Shown: positions 1-9,934 of the stretch, piece by piece
How the letters are laid out: every line of letters starts with the position of its first letter
How positions within the stretch are numbered: the first letter of the stretch is position 1
Assembly (NCBI RefSeq): GCF_900116285.1
Contig: NZ_FPAJ01000004.1
Span: 62,001-126,000 of the forward strand
Reading direction: 5' to 3'
From: Sulfitobacter marinus
Lineage (GTDB): Bacteria; Pseudomonadota; Alphaproteobacteria; Rhodobacterales; Rhodobacteraceae
DNA length: 64,000 nucleotides
Translations under genes and position numbers: made by a program
Notes under the pieces: generated by a model
Seen by the model: the letters and a program-made list of their open reading frames with translations, nothing else
Database searches by the model: none
What the model was told of the DNA's origin: nothing

Positions 1-1083
1 CTTGCGTCCGCCAACCTCGACATGGCCGGGACAATAGACAGTGTCGTCAGGGCCAATGATGCCTTCTTCCAAGGCGGCCATGGCAACGACCATTTTATAG
101 GTTGATCCGGGGGGATAGGTGCCTTGGACGGTTTTGTTGACCAAGGGGCGGTGTTTGGATTCCAGCATCGGGTCATAGTCCGCCGATGAAATGCCCCCGA
201 TGAACAGGTTCGGATCATAGCTGGGCGACGATGCGTTCGCGATTAGATCACCATTTTCGCAATCAATGATGACCACTGCGGCGCTTTCTGTGCCCAGCCG
301 GGCCTGAACATAGTTTTGCAGCTTGGAATCGATGGTCAGCTGAAGGTCTGCACCCGACTGCCCCTCGCGGCGGGACAGTTCGCGCATCACACGGCCTGTT
401 GCGTTTACTTCGACCTGCTTGGTGCCCGCAACGCCGCGCAGCAATCCTTCTTCGCGGGCTTCGACATTGATGCGCCCAATCTGGAAGCGGGGGATGCGCA
501 GCACGGCATCGGGGATTTCCTGTGCGTCGATATCCGTCTTGCTGACGCGGCCAACGCGGCCGACAATATGGGCAAAGTCAGACCCACGCGGATAAACCCG
601 TGTCAGACCGACCTCGGGGCTGACGCCGGGAAGGGCGGGGGCATTGACGGAAACGCGGCTCAGCTCGTCCCAAGTGACGTTGTCGGCGACGGTGACAGGC
701 AAGAAACGTTCGGCAGCTTTCACTTCGGCGATGGCGCGGTCCCGCGCTTCGGGGTCAAGGTCGATCACTTTGGAGAGACGGTGCATGACCTCTTCCACAT
801 CGCCCGCTTCCTCGCGGACCATAACGATGCGGTAAGACGGGATGTTTTGGGCCAGTTGCACACCGTTGCGGTCAAAAATCTCGCCACGTGTGGGCGGAAT
901 CAGGCGGATGTTGATGCGGTTTTCTTCGGCCAGCAGCAGATATTGATCAGCTTGATCCACTTGCAGGTAGTTCATGCGCGCAGCAAGCCCGCCCATGAAC
1001 AGTAGCTGCACGCCCCCCAAAAGCGCAGCGCGGCGGCTTAGTTTGGTCTGGCTCGCGTCTGTTTCTGCCCTATTGCGTCTCAT
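1..1083 (-). CDS. mrdA: Peptidoglycan transpeptidase PBP2 (3' end beyond left edge)
   Basis: Elongation-specific penicillin-binding protein that cross-links peptidoglycan in the periplasm together with RodA and the MreBCD complex. The first 361 residues are visible. There is a basic cytoplasmic start, one membrane anchor around residues 18-36, a PBP dimerisation domain containing PTRGEIFDRNG, and the start of the transpeptidase domain with the SxxK motif STYK (catalytic Ser327, Lys330) after YPPG. The ATG is at 1083-1081, ten bases after the mreD stop, so it is the fourth gene of the mreB-mreC-mreD-mrdA operon. The remaining transpeptidase domain (SxN, KTG) lies outside the window. Identification is firm. 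Confidence 0.95.
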   Translation of the reverse strand, partial: MRRNRAETDASQTKLSRRAALLGGVQLLFMGGLAARMNYLQVDQADQYLLLAEENRINIRLIPPTRGEIFDRNGVQLAQNIPSYRIVMVREEAGDVEEVMHRLSKVIDLDPEARDRAIAEVKAAERFLPVTVADNVTWDELSRVSVNAPALPGVSPEVGLTRVYPRGSDFAHIVGRVGRVSKTDIDAQEIPDAVLRIPRFQIGRINVEAREEGLLRGVAGTKQVEVNATGRVMRELSRREGQSGADLQLTIDSKLQNYVQARLGTESAAVVIIDCENGDLIANASSPSYDPNLFIGGISSADYDPMLESKHRPLVNKTVQGTYPPGSTYKMVVAMAALEEGIIGPDDTVYCPGHVEVGGRK

Positions 1084-1093
1084 CCCCGTTTCC

Positions 1094-1726
1094 TCATGTG
1101 CGGCTGCCAACACTGTCAAAGTCGCCCGGTGTCGCCTTGCGAACCCCCATGAGCAGATGGGTGATCAAAACGACAACGGGATAGATGAAAACCGTCAATC
1201 CCAACTCGATCAGGCTCAGCTTTAGGTCAGGCCGGGGGACCAGAACCAACACTAACACAAGGCGGTTCGCGAGCAAAATCGCCACCAGCCAGATTGTGAC
1301 AGCGAACCATTCAGGCCCGAAACTACTATCGCGCAAGGACCGCCCACGTACTTTCAGGTTCTCGCAGGCAATCAGAGCCAGCAAAGCCCATAAACCCGGC
1401 GGACGTTGAAGCAGTAAATCACTGAGCAAAAACACAGCACATAGCAAGATTGCCGGTACATATTCGGGCCGCCGCACAGACCAGGCAAAAGCAAATGCAA
1501 TCAGCAAATCCGGTGCGACCATATAGCGTGCGTTGCCTTGGTTCAGCAGGCTGCGCAACCGCGCCTCTGCAGGGTCTATGCTGGCTAGTGGCGGCAGCAG
1601 ATCGACCTGAAACAGCGCCACGGTTTGTGTTTCAATCGGCAACAAATGAAAGAACAGCAATGTCATCGCCAGCATCAGGAACACCGCGCGCATCATCCAC
1701 AGGCGAAGGGGCGATAGCGTATCCAT
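1094..1726 (-). CDS. mreD: Rod shape-determining protein MreD
   Basis: Small integral membrane protein of the elongasome that links MreC to the PBP2/RodA machinery. The 210 residues are strongly hydrophobic, with about five or six predicted membrane spans and short charged loops. Sequence conservation in MreD is low, so the call rests mainly on topology, length and its position between mreC and mrdA. Its ATG shares one base with the mreC stop (TAATG), which implies translational coupling. Confidence 0.9.
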   Translation of the reverse strand: MDTLSPLRLWMMRAVFLMLAMTLLFFHLLPIETQTVALFQVDLLPPLASIDPAEARLRSLLNQGNARYMVAPDLLIAFAFAWSVRRPEYVPAILLCAVFLLSDLLLQRPPGLWALLALIACENLKVRGRSLRDSSFGPEWFAVTIWLVAILLANRLVLVLVLVPRPDLKLSLIELGLTVFIYPVVVLITHLLMGVRKATPGDFDSVGSRT

Positions 1727-2631
1727 TAGTCGCTCAGGATTTCAGGGCTGGTTGGTGCTGGTAAGGCGATGTTTTGATCTTTTACGATTGACGCCCCCTC
1801 TGTCACCTTTTCGACGCTGTGACCGCGCAGAACGCGTAGGAATTTCAGCCGTTCGAAATCGGCAGCAAGCCGCACCCGCAGCCGGCCACCGGGGTCTGCG
1901 GCGACCTGTCCAATCAGCAGGCCCGCTGGAAACACGCCACCATCGCCCGAACTGATCACCCGGTCGCCGGGACGGACAAGGTCGGGGTTCTCCAGAAAAT
2001 CAATCGGCGGTGCTGCGGAATTGTCGCCTGCAACAATCGCACGCTGGCCCGAGGGTTGGATCATCGCGGGGATACGGCTGGACGTGTCCGTGATCAAAAT
2101 GACCCGTGCAGTATCTTTTCCCACGCCTGAAATTCTGCCCATAAGGCCAATGCCATCCACCGTGGCCCAGCCTTCGACAAGGCCGTCTCTTGCGCCCACA
2201 TTGAGCAAAACCGATTGCCGGAACGGCGATCCGGAATCGGCCAGCACCACACCCGTAATATAGGTCAAACGCGGATCAAGCCGTACCTTGTTCAGATCCA
2301 GCAGCCGGGCGTTTTCCTGTTCCAGCTGAAGCGCGGCTTCTTTCCAGGTCTGCATCTTGCGCAGCTCGGATCGCAGTTCCTGATTTTGCACGGTCAGCCG
2401 CTGATAGCTTTGATAGTCGCGCAGTAGATTAACCGTTCCGGTGATCGGGGCCATGGCCCAGTCCAGGTTGGGCACGATGCGATCAGTGATTTGTGCGCGA
2501 AACCGTTCGACGCGGGGGCTATCGATGCGCCACAGCAGAAAAATACCAACAAGCAGCAAGAACAGCACAGCTAACATGATCCGCCGCAGGGGCCTGCCAA
2601 AATCGTTCGATGAAGATCTGTCTGTAGCCAT
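1726..2631 (-). CDS. mreC: Rod shape-determining protein MreC
   Basis: Periplasmic scaffold of the cell-elongation machinery that binds PBP2 and MreD. The 301 residues contain a cytoplasmic N-terminus, one membrane anchor near residues 19-36, a coiled coil around residues 68-113, and then the beta-domains typical of MreC (GLMGRISGVG, SSRIPAMIQ, SGDGGVFPAGLLIG). Length fits the family. It lies 73 bases downstream of mreB and overlaps mreD by one base. Confidence 0.95.
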   Translation of the reverse strand: MATDRSSSNDFGRPLRRIMLAVLFLLLVGIFLLWRIDSPRVERFRAQITDRIVPNLDWAMAPITGTVNLLRDYQSYQRLTVQNQELRSELRKMQTWKEAALQLEQENARLLDLNKVRLDPRLTYITGVVLADSGSPFRQSVLLNVGARDGLVEGWATVDGIGLMGRISGVGKDTARVILITDTSSRIPAMIQPSGQRAIVAGDNSAAPPIDFLENPDLVRPGDRVISSGDGGVFPAGLLIGQVAADPGGRLRVRLAADFERLKFLRVLRGHSVEKVTEGASIVKDQNIALPAPTSPEILSD

Positions 2632-2704
2632 GACGTGACGTATTTCCTGCCTTTAGGGCAGGGCCGTCCTGCCGCTGATCGGGCTTTGGTAAACTGTGCC
2701 TGAT

Positions 2705-4514
<1,810 letters not shown>

Positions 4515-4746
4515 TTGAAAACGCGGTGTCCGCAAGCCGCTCTGTTGAACTTGCGAACACCCCATCAATTTTGTGAAAATTCAAGCAACCGATCTTGACC
4601 ACGATCTGAAATTGGCGATGTTGGGGGTGGTTTTGTGTTACCTGCCGCGCGCATCCTTCGGGAACGGTGAAAGTCGCTTTAGCCCAAACTCCAATTTCCG
4701 ACCAGCGTTCGGTCGGTAACGCGCGCGCCGCTGTAGATACGCTGGT

Positions 4747-5292
4747 ATGGAGAACACAATGTTCAGTTCAGATCAGGTCAAATCAATGGCCAGAAAACTG
4801 CGTGCAGCCCTTGCCGCGGAAAACACTGATATTTCACATGCGACAGCCCTCGAACTTATCGCCAAAAGCCTTGGCTTTTCCGATTGGAACACGGCGACCG
4901 CGACACTATCGGTGACCGCACCAAAAGAGATTGAATTCACAGGATGCAGTCCAATCCTGCGGATATTCGACGAGGCAAAGGCCCGAGAATTCTACTGTGG
5001 TTTTCTAGGGTTTGAGGTCGCGTTCGAGCATCGGCATACCGCTGACCTGCCTCTTTACATGGCGGTAGAGCGTGAAGGCCTGCAACTTCATCTGTCAGAG
5101 CATCACGGGGATGCCAGCCCGGGATCAAATGCATTTATACCGACAACAAACCTGCTCGCATTGCAGCGTGAATTGTCAGATAAAAACTATGTCTTCAATC
5201 GTCCGAAGTTGGAGAAACTGCCATGGGGGCTACAGATGCAAGTCCATGACCCGTTCGGCAATCGCCTGCGGTTTTGCGAGCAGGGTTCTTAA
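4747..5292 (+). CDS. Glyoxalase-superfamily protein with N-terminal helical domain
   Basis: A 181-residue protein. Residues 5-60 form a helical segment (QVKSMARKLRAALA ... SLGFSDWNTATA) like the glyoxalase-related N-terminal domain, followed by a single VOC module at about 65-178 (CSPILRIFD, REFYCGFLGFEV, VHDPFGNRLRFCE). This arrangement resembles bleomycin/fosfomycin-resistance-type VOC proteins; the substrate is unknown. An alternative start at 4759 (MFSSDQ) is equally plausible. The 232 bases between this gene and the previous one hold no gene I can support. The gene stands alone and converges on leuA. Confidence 0.75.
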   Translation: MENTMFSSDQVKSMARKLRAALAAENTDISHATALELIAKSLGFSDWNTATATLSVTAPKEIEFTGCSPILRIFDEAKAREFYCGFLGFEVAFEHRHTADLPLYMAVEREGLQLHLSEHHGDASPGSNAFIPTTNLLALQRELSDKNYVFNRPKLEKLPWGLQMQVHDPFGNRLRFCEQGS

Positions 5293-5379
5293 GTCTAAAC
5301 CAGTGCCGCCAATCCATCTGGACCCATTTCCTGCGCCCCATAGTTGATGGATGCGAAGCAAAGAATTCTGAGGGTAATC

Positions 5380-5413
5380 AAAAGACAAGGCAGGGTCGAA
5401 ACCCTGCCTTGTC
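5380..5413 (-). terminator. Rho-independent terminator of leuA
   Basis: A perfect 12-bp stem (5384-5395 with 5402-5413, GACAAGGCAGGG arm) and a six-base loop lie directly after the leuA stop. On the minus strand the stem is followed by TTTT. Confidence 0.9.
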
Positions 5414-5416
5414 CTG

Positions 5417-6985
5417 TCAACCAGCGTCTTTGTAGCTGATCTCGCGTTTGTCGGTGCCGCCTTTTTCGCGGCGGACCAACAAACGGTTGAGCGCGTGAAT
5501 ATACGCCTGCGCCGAACTGACCACCGTATCCGTGTTGGCGGCCTGCCCGGTTACGATGCGGCCGTCTTCTTCCAGCCGGACGGACACGGTTGCTTGCGCG
5601 TCTGTGCCTTCGGTTACAGCGTGTACTTGGTACAGTTGCAGGCGGGCGGAATGATCGACCAGCACTTTGATGCACTTGAACGATGCATCGACGGGGCCGT
5701 CGCCAGTCTGTTCGGTACTGAGTTCTGCGCCATCCACGATCAACGTCATCTTGGCCACGTTCGGGCCATCGGTACCGCAAACCACATGCATCGATTTCAA
5801 CTTGATCCGGTCGCTCTCGGGGTCCGTCGCCGTGCGCATCAAGGCGATCAGGTCATCGTCATAGATTTCCTTTTTACGATCGGCCAGTTCTTTGAAGCGG
5901 ACGAACACGTCCTTGAGCTGGTTGTCGCCCAATTCATAGCCAAGGTTTTCCAGCTTGGACCGCAAGGCCGCGCGGCCAGAATGCTTGCCCATGACGATAT
6001 TGGTCTCGGTCAGACCTACATCTTCGGGGCGCATGATCTCGAATGTCTCGGCGTTTTTCAGCATACCGTCTTGGTGGATGCCGCTTTCGTGGGCAAAGGC
6101 GTTCTTGCCGACGATGGCCTTGTTGAACTGCACGGCAAAGCCTGACACCGTGGCGACGCGCCGCGAGATGTTCATCAGCTTGGTACTGTCCACCTGGGTC
6201 TGGAACGGCATAATGTCGTTGCGGACTTTCAGGGCCATCACGACTTCTTCCAGTGCGGTGTTGCCGGCGCGTTCACCCAATCCGTTGATCGTGCATTCGA
6301 TCTGACGCGCGCCTGCCTCGACGGCGGCAAGGCTATTGGCGGTCGCCATGCCAAGGTCGTTATGGCAATGGGTGGCAAAGATGATCTCGTCCGCGCCAGG
6401 CACGTTTTCCAGCAGCTTACGGATCAAATCGGCGCTTTCACGTGGCGCGGTATAGCCGACGGTGTCAGGGATATTGATCGTTGTCGCCCCGGCCTTGATG
6501 GCAATTTCGACGGTGCGGTACAGGTAATCAAGCTCGGTCCGGGTGGCGTCCATCGGCGACCATTGCACGTTGTCACACAGGTTGCGTGCATGGGTGACCG
6601 TTTCGTGAATCCGGTCGGCCATTTCATCCATGGTAAGGTTCGGAATGGCGCGGTGCAGCGGCGAGGTGCCGATAAAGGTGTGAATACGCGGGTGGGCTGC
6701 GTGTTTCACGGCCTCCCAGCAGCGGTCAATATCGCCAAACTGCGCACGGGCCAGCCCGCAGATCACCGAGTTTTTCGACAGACGTGCAATTTCGCTCACG
6801 GCGGCAAAGTCACCTTCCGAAGCGATGGGGAAACCAGCTTCGATGATATCGACGCCCATTTCATCCAGCAGACCGGCGATTTCGATCTTTTCGGCGTGGG
6901 TCATGGTGGCACCGGGCGATTGTTCGCCATCGCGCAACGTCGTGTCAAAGATCAAGACGCGGTCTTGTTTTGTCGTATCGGTCAT
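5417..6985 (-). CDS. leuA: 2-isopropylmalate synthase
   Basis: First committed enzyme of leucine synthesis: condenses acetyl-CoA with 2-oxoisovalerate. The 522 residues begin MTDTTKQDRVLIFDTTLRDG. The HMGL-like TIM barrel shows the metal/substrate motif TTLRDGEQSPG and the metal-binding HCHNDLGMA. The C-terminal LeuA allosteric domain (VVCGTDGPNVAKM, VDASFKCI), which binds leucine in this family, is complete. An upstream in-frame ATG at 7033 sits just after the leader hairpin and would add a non-conserved stretch, so 6985 is preferred. Upstream lies a leucine-rich leader peptide, indicating attenuation in addition to feedback inhibition. A strong terminator follows, so it is monocistronic. 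Confidence 0.96.
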   Translation of the reverse strand: MTDTTKQDRVLIFDTTLRDGEQSPGATMTHAEKIEIAGLLDEMGVDIIEAGFPIASEGDFAAVSEIARLSKNSVICGLARAQFGDIDRCWEAVKHAAHPRIHTFIGTSPLHRAIPNLTMDEMADRIHETVTHARNLCDNVQWSPMDATRTELDYLYRTVEIAIKAGATTINIPDTVGYTAPRESADLIRKLLENVPGADEIIFATHCHNDLGMATANSLAAVEAGARQIECTINGLGERAGNTALEEVVMALKVRNDIMPFQTQVDSTKLMNISRRVATVSGFAVQFNKAIVGKNAFAHESGIHQDGMLKNAETFEIMRPEDVGLTETNIVMGKHSGRAALRSKLENLGYELGDNQLKDVFVRFKELADRKKEIYDDDLIALMRTATDPESDRIKLKSMHVVCGTDGPNVAKMTLIVDGAELSTEQTGDGPVDASFKCIKVLVDHSARLQLYQVHAVTEGTDAQATVSVRLEEDGRIVTGQAANTDTVVSSAQAYIHALNRLLVRREKGGTDKREISYKDAG

Positions 6986-7034
6986 GTGTTGGGTTCTTTC
7001 ATTCTGCTTTTCAATCCTTGGCGCGCTGCACATC

Positions 7035-7070
7035 CCTCTGAGCGGGCGCGCCGGATGGCACGCTCAGAGG
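7035..7070 (-). promoter_or_regulatory. leuA leader hairpin (putative attenuator)
   Basis: A perfect 10-bp stem CCTCTGAGCG/CGCTCAGAGG (7061-7070 with 7035-7044) and a 16-base GC-rich loop lie between the leader peptide and leuA. The leader peptide's TGA stop is inside the 5' arm, so ribosome position decides whether the stem can form. The loop contains GGCGCGCC, which can also pair with GCGCGCC at 7026-7020 downstream. No clear U-run follows the stem, so classic intrinsic termination is not certain. Confidence 0.7.
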
Positions 7071-7150
7071 CGGATTAGCAGGAGTAGGTTTGCACACAGC
7101 GACAGCGCAGGAACGCGCAGCAAGGTCGGTGTATGATCAGCATAAGTCAT
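7064..7150 (-). CDS. leuL: leu leader peptide (28 aa, leucine-rich)
   Basis: An open frame of 28 codons starting ATG at 7150 and ending TGA at 7066-7064. Nine of 28 residues are leucine, with four consecutive Leu codons at positions 22-25 read as CTA CTC CTG CTA, followed by IRL and stop. CTA is normally a rare leucine codon in GC-rich genomes. A ribosome waiting for charged tRNA-Leu at codons 22-25 would cover the first arm of the hairpin that begins five bases further on. This is the arrangement expected of an amino-acid attenuator for leuA. Its size is far below usual gene-calling limits. I did not identify a clear Shine-Dalgarno sequence. Confidence 0.75.
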   Translation of the reverse strand: MTYADHTPTLLRVPALSLCANLLLLIRL

Positions 7151-7260
7151 GAGGCATGTTATACTGGTGCAAATTTAAATGGGAAGCGTTTTTTAGACCC
7201 TTCGGCAGCTCTGCGAGAGGCGGCAGTTGATTAAACGGGTGTCCCCGCTACATCACCGTC

Positions 7261-7926
7261 ATGAGACGAGTTTTGATCATTGGGGCGTCTGGCGGGGTCG
7301 GGTCGGCGCTGGCCGCGGAATATCGTTTGCGCGGTGATCAGGTGACAGGGCTATCGCGGTCGAAAGACGGCCTGGATCTGACCGATGAAGCGCGTGTCGC
7401 GAAAGTCCTCGGCGGGCTTGCTGGGCCGTTTGATATTGTTTTGGTCGCGTCCGGCGCGCTTGAGATTGACGGGGCCGTGCCTGAGAAATCGATCAAGTCC
7501 ATCAGTCAGAAGGCCATGATGGATCAGTTCACCCTGAATGCAGTTGGCCCCGCGTTGGTTTTGCGCCATGCGCATGATTTATTACCCCGTGACGGGCGTG
7601 GTGTGTTTGCGGTGTTGTCGGCGCGCGTCGGGTCCATTGGTGATAACAGGATCGGCGGTTGGATCAGCTATCGCAGCGCCAAAGCCGCCCTGAACCAAAT
7701 CATCAGAACTGGCGCAATAGAGCTTGCCCGCAGTCACAAGAGCAGCATTTGCGTGGCGCTGCACCCCGGCACGGTCAAAACGCCGTTCACCGAAAAATAT
7801 CTGGCCCGCCATCCGGCGGTGGAGGCATCGGAGGCGGCAGAAAACATCGCGCGGGTGATTGACGGATTAGGGGCAGCGGACACGGGAAAATTCTTTGATT
7901 GGGCGGGCAAGCCTGTCCCTTGGTAA
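7261..7926 (+). CDS. SDR-family oxidoreductase (C-factor/CsgA-like)
   Basis: Short-chain dehydrogenase/reductase of 221 residues. The N-terminal NAD(P)-binding Rossmann motif is GASGGVGSA (residues 8-16), and the catalytic Tyr/Lys occur in SYRSAKAALN with Ser in FAVLSARVGS. The C-terminal half has HPGTVKTPFTEKY, characteristic of the C-factor-like SDR branch. Substrate unknown. No operon partner; it is divergent from leuA. Confidence 0.85.
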   Translation: MRRVLIIGASGGVGSALAAEYRLRGDQVTGLSRSKDGLDLTDEARVAKVLGGLAGPFDIVLVASGALEIDGAVPEKSIKSISQKAMMDQFTLNAVGPALVLRHAHDLLPRDGRGVFAVLSARVGSIGDNRIGGWISYRSAKAALNQIIRTGAIELARSHKSSICVALHPGTVKTPFTEKYLARHPAVEASEAAENIARVIDGLGAADTGKFFDWAGKPVPW

Positions 7927-7935
7927 AAGGCCAGC

Positions 7936-7973
7936 GCCACCGTGGCTGCGGTTTGCCACTGTGGCTGCGGTTT
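7936..7973. repeat. 19-bp tandem duplication
   Basis: Two adjacent copies of a 19-base unit (GCCACYGTGGCTGCGGTTT), at 7936-7954 and 7955-7973, differing at one base. They lie just downstream of the SDR gene and immediately before a copy of the dispersed intergenic repeat. Confidence 0.85.
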
Positions 7974-7977
7974 TAAG

Positions 7978-8013
7978 TGCGCTCCGCGCGGGGATATTTA
8001 AGAGCCAGAGAAT
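7978..8013 (+). repeat. Dispersed intergenic repeat, copy 1
   Basis: Resembles four other intergenic sites in this window (13018, 16901, 29961, 32396). All have a short GC-rich stretch, then GGGGATATTT or a close variant, then a CCA-A-GAA-like tail (here GGGATATTTAAGAGCCAGAG). Confidence 0.55.
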
Positions 8014-8068
8014 ACGGACAAGGGTGTCCGTAAATCATTGATGGCGATTCTCGTGACGGGTGTTGGCG

Positions 8069-8371
8069 CTAGAGCATCGCGTAGTCGCGCATTACATGGG
8101 CTACGCGAATGCGAAAATCCTGAAAGTAGTCTTCGCGCGCGGCTTGTGGTGTTACTTTTTGCGCCGTCATCTCGCGCCATTCATTCAGGGCCGCCTCGTC
8201 TCGGAAGACTGAGATCGACAGGATTTTGTCAGGGTTGGATAGCGATTGAAACCGTTCGACCGATATAAAACCGTCAATTTGATCCACCAAGCCGCGCATC
8301 CTAGATGCCATATCCAGATAATCGCCGCGCTTTTCAGCATAGGGAAACGCTTCGAATATAACGGCGATCAT
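8069..8371 (-). CDS. Antibiotic biosynthesis monooxygenase (ABM)-fold protein
   Basis: A 100-residue protein of the dimeric alpha/beta-barrel type: MIAVIFEAFP, then LVDQIDGFISVERFQS, then ILSISVFRDEAALNEWR. The pattern matches ABM-domain monooxygenases, which act on small hydrophobic substrates or haem, but the substrate is not evident. The chosen ATG overlaps the stop of the upstream MORN-repeat gene in ATGA, so the two are almost certainly co-translated. A longer reading from 8395 would lie wholly inside the MORN gene and is less likely. Confidence 0.75.
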   Translation of the reverse strand: MIAVIFEAFPYAEKRGDYLDMASRMRGLVDQIDGFISVERFQSLSNPDKILSISVFRDEAALNEWREMTAQKVTPQAAREDYFQDFRIRVAHVMRDYAML

Positions 8372-9759
8372 TCTGAAAGCGCGCCATTGACCCAAGTGCC
8401 CGAGGCTTCCTCGCCTGTGGCATAGCGCATGGTGCCGGTCCCTTGGCGTTTGCCGTCCTCAAACGTGCCTTCGTAGACGTCGCCATTTGCATAGGTTGCC
8501 ACGCCTTCGCCTGACATCATGCCGTCCGACCATTCGCCGTCATAGGTGAACCCGTCGGTCATGGTAATCTTGCCCGTGCCATCGCGTTTGCCATTGGCAA
8601 ATGAACCCTCGTAGACTGTACCATCTGGATAGGTCGCTTTGCCGGCGCCATGGCGTTGGCCGTCTTTCCAGTCACCCTCGTAACGGTAGCCATCGGCATA
8701 GGTCATGGTGCCTGTGCCGTCATTGCGCGCATTCTTGAAATCACCCTCGTACACAATGCCGTTGGGATATGTTGCGGTGCCGCGCCCTTCGATCACGCCT
8801 GCGGCCCACGACCCGTCATAGCTGGAGCCGTCAGGATAGGTGATTTTGCCCTGACCATCGGCCAGATCATTGCGGAAATCACCTGCATATACAGATCCGT
8901 CGGGATAGGTGACCTGACCTGTCCCCTCGATCTGACCGGCCACCCATGCGCCGGTATAGACATAGCCGTCGGTGCCGGTGAACGTACCTTGCCCGTCGCG
9001 GCGGTCATCCTTGAACTGCCCTTCGTAGGTGTCGCCATTGGCATAGGTTACTTTGCCCGTGCCCTGACGTTGCCCGGCGACCAGATCACCCTCGTAAATG
9101 TCACCATTCGGTTGGGTCAATGTGCCGGTACCGTCGATTTGCCCGTCTTTCCAAAGCCCGACATAGACCAACCCGTCGGGCATGGTCAGCGTGCCGGTTC
9201 CATTGCGTTCACCGTCTTGAATTTCGCCATCATAAATCGCGCCATCAGGATAGGTGATCTTGCCCATGCCCTGCTTGGCCCCATTCACCCAATCGCCTTG
9301 ATACTCATAGCCGCCGGGGGATTGCATCACGCCCTTGCCGTGGTGTTTAGCATTGCGAAATGCCCCCTCGTAGCGCACGCCATTGGCATAGATCGCGATG
9401 CCCTGACCCATGATCGCGCCGCCTTGCCATTCGCCCTCATAGGTGCCGCCATCTGCAAAGGTGATTTTGCCGACGCCGTCGGGTTTGCCCTTGGAAAAGT
9501 TGCCCTCGTAGATTGACCCGTTGGGAAAACGCGCGGTGCCGGCCCCATTGATTTCGCCATCGACCCATTCGCCTGAATATTCATAGCCGTTGGGGAGAGA
9601 ATAGGTTCCTGTGCCATGCTGGACACCGCCGCGAAATGTCCCCTCGTATACGCCGCCATCGTCGTATTGCTTGCTTAGCACTGATCCGTCTTGAGCCAAT
9701 GCCGAAAACGGCAGCAAGCTGAGGCACAAAGCGAGGGGTATAAAGGGCAATCGGGACAT
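8368..9759 (-). CDS. Secreted MORN-repeat protein
   Basis: A 463-residue protein with a Sec signal peptide (cleavage probably after ALA at residue 22), followed by about 18 complete MORN repeats of 23 residues (YEGxF/W..G...G.G....G) and a partial nineteenth that fills the rest of the chain. There is no catalytic domain. MORN repeats form elongated antiparallel beta sheets that bind lipids or proteins; a periplasmic or surface scaffold role is an inference. The repeats alternate between YxGxF-type and YxGxW-type, with one slip between repeats 9 and 10. The gene overlaps the downstream ABM gene by four bases. The 175 bases to the divergent nadE hold the promoter. Confidence 0.9.
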   Translation of the reverse strand: MSRLPFIPLALCLSLLPFSALAQDGSVLSKQYDDGGVYEGTFRGGVQHGTGTYSLPNGYEYSGEWVDGEINGAGTARFPNGSIYEGNFSKGKPDGVGKITFADGGTYEGEWQGGAIMGQGIAIYANGVRYEGAFRNAKHHGKGVMQSPGGYEYQGDWVNGAKQGMGKITYPDGAIYDGEIQDGERNGTGTLTMPDGLVYVGLWKDGQIDGTGTLTQPNGDIYEGDLVAGQRQGTGKVTYANGDTYEGQFKDDRRDGQGTFTGTDGYVYTGAWVAGQIEGTGQVTYPDGSVYAGDFRNDLADGQGKITYPDGSSYDGSWAAGVIEGRGTATYPNGIVYEGDFKNARNDGTGTMTYADGYRYEGDWKDGQRHGAGKATYPDGTVYEGSFANGKRDGTGKITMTDGFTYDGEWSDGMMSGEGVATYANGDVYEGTFEDGKRQGTGTMRYATGEEASGTWVNGALSE

Positions 9760-9934
9760 GGCACAGCTTTCGGCTAAAGGAGCACCAGATCACGAACGGT
9801 GCTTTTGTTAGCGCCGAGACTAAGCAATGGCCACCAAGGGGGCAATCGTCTTTTGCAGGCGGTGGCGGTGCTTGGCCTTTCCCTTGGCGCGTGATCTGCT
9901 ACATCCTTCGCGTAGATTATCGAAGGACCGGCAC

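Noticed and set aside
316-1005. 229-codon plus-strand frame opposite mrdA
   Set aside because: Antisense shadow of the PBP2 gene, with no recognisable motif.
8368-9700. CRISPR-like or satellite repeat at the MORN gene
   Set aside because: The 69-bp periodicity is degenerate and follows the 23-residue protein repeat; there are no spacers or constant repeat units.
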